Notes under the pieces: model-generated
What the model saw: only the letters and a program-made list of their open reading frames with translations
Databases searched by the model: none
What the model was told of the DNA's origin: nothing
Source: Mesotaenium endlicherianum
Taxonomy: Eukaryota; Streptophyta; Zygnematophyceae; Zygnematales; Mesotaeniaceae
DNA: 64,000 nucleotides
Direction: 5' to 3'
NCBI GenBank assembly: GCA_009602735.1
Contig: WELA01012617.1
Span: 234,822 to 298,821, forward strand
Program-made: the position numbers and the translations under genes
Shown here: one piece after another, positions 61,436 to 64,000 of the stretch
Position numbering within the stretch: position 1 is the first letter of the stretch
Layout of the letters: each line of letters starts with the position of its first letter

Positions 61436-63943
61436 ATGAGGGAGGAGGATTTTGCATACCAACAAGTTCTGGAGGATGCTGCTGCAGAGATACAAAAGCA
61501 GGTGAGTGAGCATTTGAAAATGGCCTACGTAACAATAGCCTAAGGCTAACTGTCTCAAGCGGAAAAGCCTTACATGCGGTGGTTTGCTGGGCAGCTAAGC
61601 GAGAACGAGTTACTGCGTTCCAAAGTCAAGGTCATGGAATGGCAAGCTGGGGTAAGTCTTTTAACGAGACACCTTCGTTCTTCATTTTTTCCTCCGTACG
61701 TCCTCAGGCATGAGCTTTTGTTGCCGTCGTTGTTAGCCACAGAGGGATAGGTTATGACCTCAAAGTCTTATAGCTGCACCTACGACACCTGATGTTTCTT
61801 GGGGCGGGCTCACTTCCAGTGAAATGACTGCATGGGAGTCAGTCCCTGCGTTTCTGTCGTTGTGCGTGACGTATCCAGCCAAGAAGCCAGGAAGAGTTTC
61901 AGGAGACGTCACCGCCCGTTACGCCAATATCCTACCCAGCCGTCATCACAAGGCCTGCAACTTCTGACCCAAGGTCCCACCCAGCGTCCCAACGACGCAG
62001 CGATGCGCATATATATGTATATATGCTAGACGTCCTGCGATATCAAGCATGTCCTGCATTCTCCTGTGAGTCAAAGAACGGCAGGTGGAACTGACAGGGG
62101 TAGTTGCTTGTGGGAGGCGGGGCGGAGCCATAGGCACAGCGACCACGGGAGAGGCACTCTGGCCATCAGCAGCACCAACGGGCGGCAGATGGAGGTGCAC
62201 CAGCAGCAGCCGCAGCACCACCAGCAGCAGCAGCAGCAGCAGCAGCAGTGGCTCCAGAATCACAATGTCAGTCGCATGCACTCTCCACCACCACTTGTTG
62301 TTGCTCCATTGGGTGCGTGCCTGCAGCAGCTGCTGAGGCCACCCCCGACCCCTGGATGTGGGTGCAGGAGGCACTGCAGGCAGCTAGCAGAGTGGGCGAG
62401 CTGGAGGGGCAGCTGCTGGAGTGCCAGCGCACACTGGCAGGAGCGCATGTGAAGGAGGCGCAGCTGATGGGCGAGAAGCGCACGTTGGAGCGGCGCTATG
62501 CGGAGCTGCGCATGGCGTACGAGGTGCAGCAGCAGAGCCTGGTGGACGCCACCAGCCAGGCCAACGCCTACCGGCGCGAGCTGGTGCACGAGAACTGCCG
62601 CCTCAGCAAAGAGGTGGAGGTAGGCACCTTCCCCCCCCCACCTACCTGCCCTTCCGCCACCTCAGTCCATGCTGCTGCTGCTGCTGCTGCCGCTGCAAAG
62701 GGACTGACCGAGTGAGGTGGAGTGGGGTGGGGTGGGGTGGGGTGTGGGTGCAGCACCTGCAGCACGACAAGAGCGTGTATGTGGGGTCGCTGCTGCCCCT
62801 GCTGGCTGACTTTGGGCTGCATCCTGACGCCAACGATGCCCGCTCCGTGGTCCAGTCCGTGAAGGTTCTCTATGCTGCCCCACTCCTTCCCTCCACCACC
62901 ATCACGATGATGATCTCATGCCCTACCCCCTTACTCATAGGTGTGGAGGTGTGTGTGGGTGTGTGTGTTGCTGGTGGTGGCTGGCCATCCACTCAGCACG
63001 TGGTGGTGCAGGGCCTTTTGTCCGAGAGGCGGGGGGAGGAGCATCTGCATCCGCAGCAGCAGCAGCAGCAGCAGCGGCAACTAGTTGCAGCAGGCGGGGG
63101 GCAGCTGCTGCAATGGGCGCCACCAGCCTCAGCCTCTGCCTCTGCCTCTGCCTCTGCCTCTGCCTCCGTGAGGCACTTGGAGCCCTACAGGTGCCGCTGC
63201 TACACAGCCCAGTACAAGTGTGTGTCTGTGTATGTCTGTGTGGGTGTGTCTTGGAAAACAGAGAGTGAGTGGGTGCATGTGGTAAGCCGGATGCGGATGT
63301 GCAGATCAGCGGATGATGCACACGTGGTATCTCCTGCCATTGGGCCATTCCTGTACGACACTCCACAGGGCAGCAGCCCAGACGATACTTTGGCATCACC
63401 TTGGAATGGGGGGACGGCACCCTCCAGCCAGCAGCATGACGAGAGTAGAGGGGGCAAGAAGGGCCGAGGAGGCGCAGGCGGCAGCGGGCGCCATCATCAC
63501 CGTAATGCAGAAGAGCACCACCAGGATGGCGGTACGCCCTTCGCCCTTCCAAATTACTCCTGGCCTGCCTGCAGGCATGGGTGAGTGAGCGAGTAAGAGT
63601 GTCGTCACCTCTCTGACTCAGCGGGTAACTTGGGCGTGTCACTGCAGACCGCGAGGAGCATGAGGGCAGTGCCCAAAATGCCCTGGGCTCTACGGCTGCG
63701 CGAGAGATGGGCCCCTCAATAGAGGGTCTGCGGATTCTTGGGGATGCCTATCTGGGTGGCAAGCTTACAGCGTGTGGCCACTCTGTCAACGGGACAGAGC
63801 TCTGTGTCTTCCAGGTTAGTGCGTGTGCTGTCAATTCTGCTGCTATTGCTTCTCTTGCTTTTGGTGCTTGCCATAACATACATTGTCTGTCTTTGAGCAG
63901 TGGACGCGGCATTACGACGACGGCACTGCAGAGTTCATAAGTG
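61436..63943 (+). CDS. Coiled-coil protein with C-terminal A9-like domain, 3' end outside the window
   Basis: Readable exons: 61436-61505 (MREEDFAYQQVLEDAAAEI; the donor giving a consistent phase is at 61506), 61560-61651 (EKPYMRWFAGQLSENELLRS), one starting near 62174 and ending at 62619 (Ala/Pro/Gln-rich, then a coiled coil with ELEGQLLECQ and YAELRMAYEVQQQ), 62754-62864 (KSVYVGSLLPLLADFGLHPD), 63012-63167 (Gln and Ala-Ser repeats), 63648-63814 (GDAYLGGKLTACGHSVNGTE) and 63901-63943 (WTRHYDDGTAEFISG). Plant proteins with a coiled coil, a SLLPLL-AEFGL block and a domain like the A9 repeats of the microtubule protein AIR9 have this order. Their role is unclear to me. The join between 63167 and 63648 is unresolved. 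Confidence 0.68.
62716..62746 (+). repeat. (GTGGG)n tract before a splice acceptor
   Basis: Five or so G-rich pentamers run up to the acceptor of the exon at 62754 in place of a pyrimidine tract. Confidence 0.8.
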
Positions 63944-63966
63944 GTGTGCCCCCCCCCAACCCCATC

Positions 63967-63969
<3 letters not shown>

Positions 63970-64000
<31 letters not shown>
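63970..64000 (+). repeat. (CT)n microsatellite at the window edge
   Basis: A CT run in the intron after the last readable exon of the coiled-coil gene; it continues beyond the window. Confidence 0.9.

Noticed and set aside
62335-62353. A mini-intron (GTGCGT...GCAG) linking the poly-Gln and coiled-coil frames
   Set aside because: Only about 14 bp, far too short to splice; the Ala/Pro frame runs through without it.
62421-63584. A continuous 387-codon plus-strand frame
   Set aside because: Only 63012-63167 lies in the likely coding frame; elsewhere the family-like segments are in other frames with splice sites, so the long frame is mostly accidental.

Overview
The window looks like nuclear DNA of a green-lineage (streptophyte) eukaryote. 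Genes are split by GT-AG introns. They include a cytosolic ribosomal protein gene with a plant telo-box, a nucleus-encoded Ycf20 plastid protein, an oleosin gene, and plant-type Ty3/gypsy chromoviruses with a C-terminal chromodomain. A streptophyte alga or bryophyte is my best guess; I cannot name the species.

Layout. 1-5080: relics of a Ty3/gypsy-like element whose integrase is followed by a PHD finger, its LTR, and other dispersed repeats. 5081-10304 (+): UFL1, the UFM1 E3 ligase, in 11 exons. 10430-39620: a transposon island. A complete but dead chromovirus (10910-19893, TSD TTTAT) sits inside the LTR of a minus-strand integrase-PHD element. It carries a hAT-like MITE and two solo LTRs of its own. 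Further right are nested solo LTRs, broken gypsy gag and pol pieces, a roughly 600-bp-arm inverted repeat, and a second, 5'-truncated chromovirus (30938-36706, -) with another MITE and an internal micro-inversion.

40435-46914 (+): the most striking object in the window, a single 11-exon gene whose exons splice in frame into a 934-residue protein made of five head-to-tail oleosin units, a natural 'polyoleosin'. Every unit has its own hydrophobic hairpin with a proline knot and a C-terminal arm of 2 to 5 copies of a 22-residue amphipathic repeat. Each unit is a two-exon cassette bounded by phase-2 introns.

48947-64000 is a compact gene cluster: Ycf20 (-), a DUF3727-like protein (+), CutC (-, with a 467-bp poly-G/C tract in its last intron), an RTN4IP1-type quinone oxidoreductase homologue (+), ribosomal protein eL19 (-), and a coiled-coil protein with an A9-like domain (+) that runs off the right edge. 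Gene models were built by hand from reading frame, splice sites and family resemblance. Intron phases are consistent throughout for the polyoleosin, CutC, RTN4IP1-like and eL19 genes, and for UFL1 apart from one weak acceptor. The 5' end of the DUF3727 gene and part of the coiled-coil gene remain unresolved.
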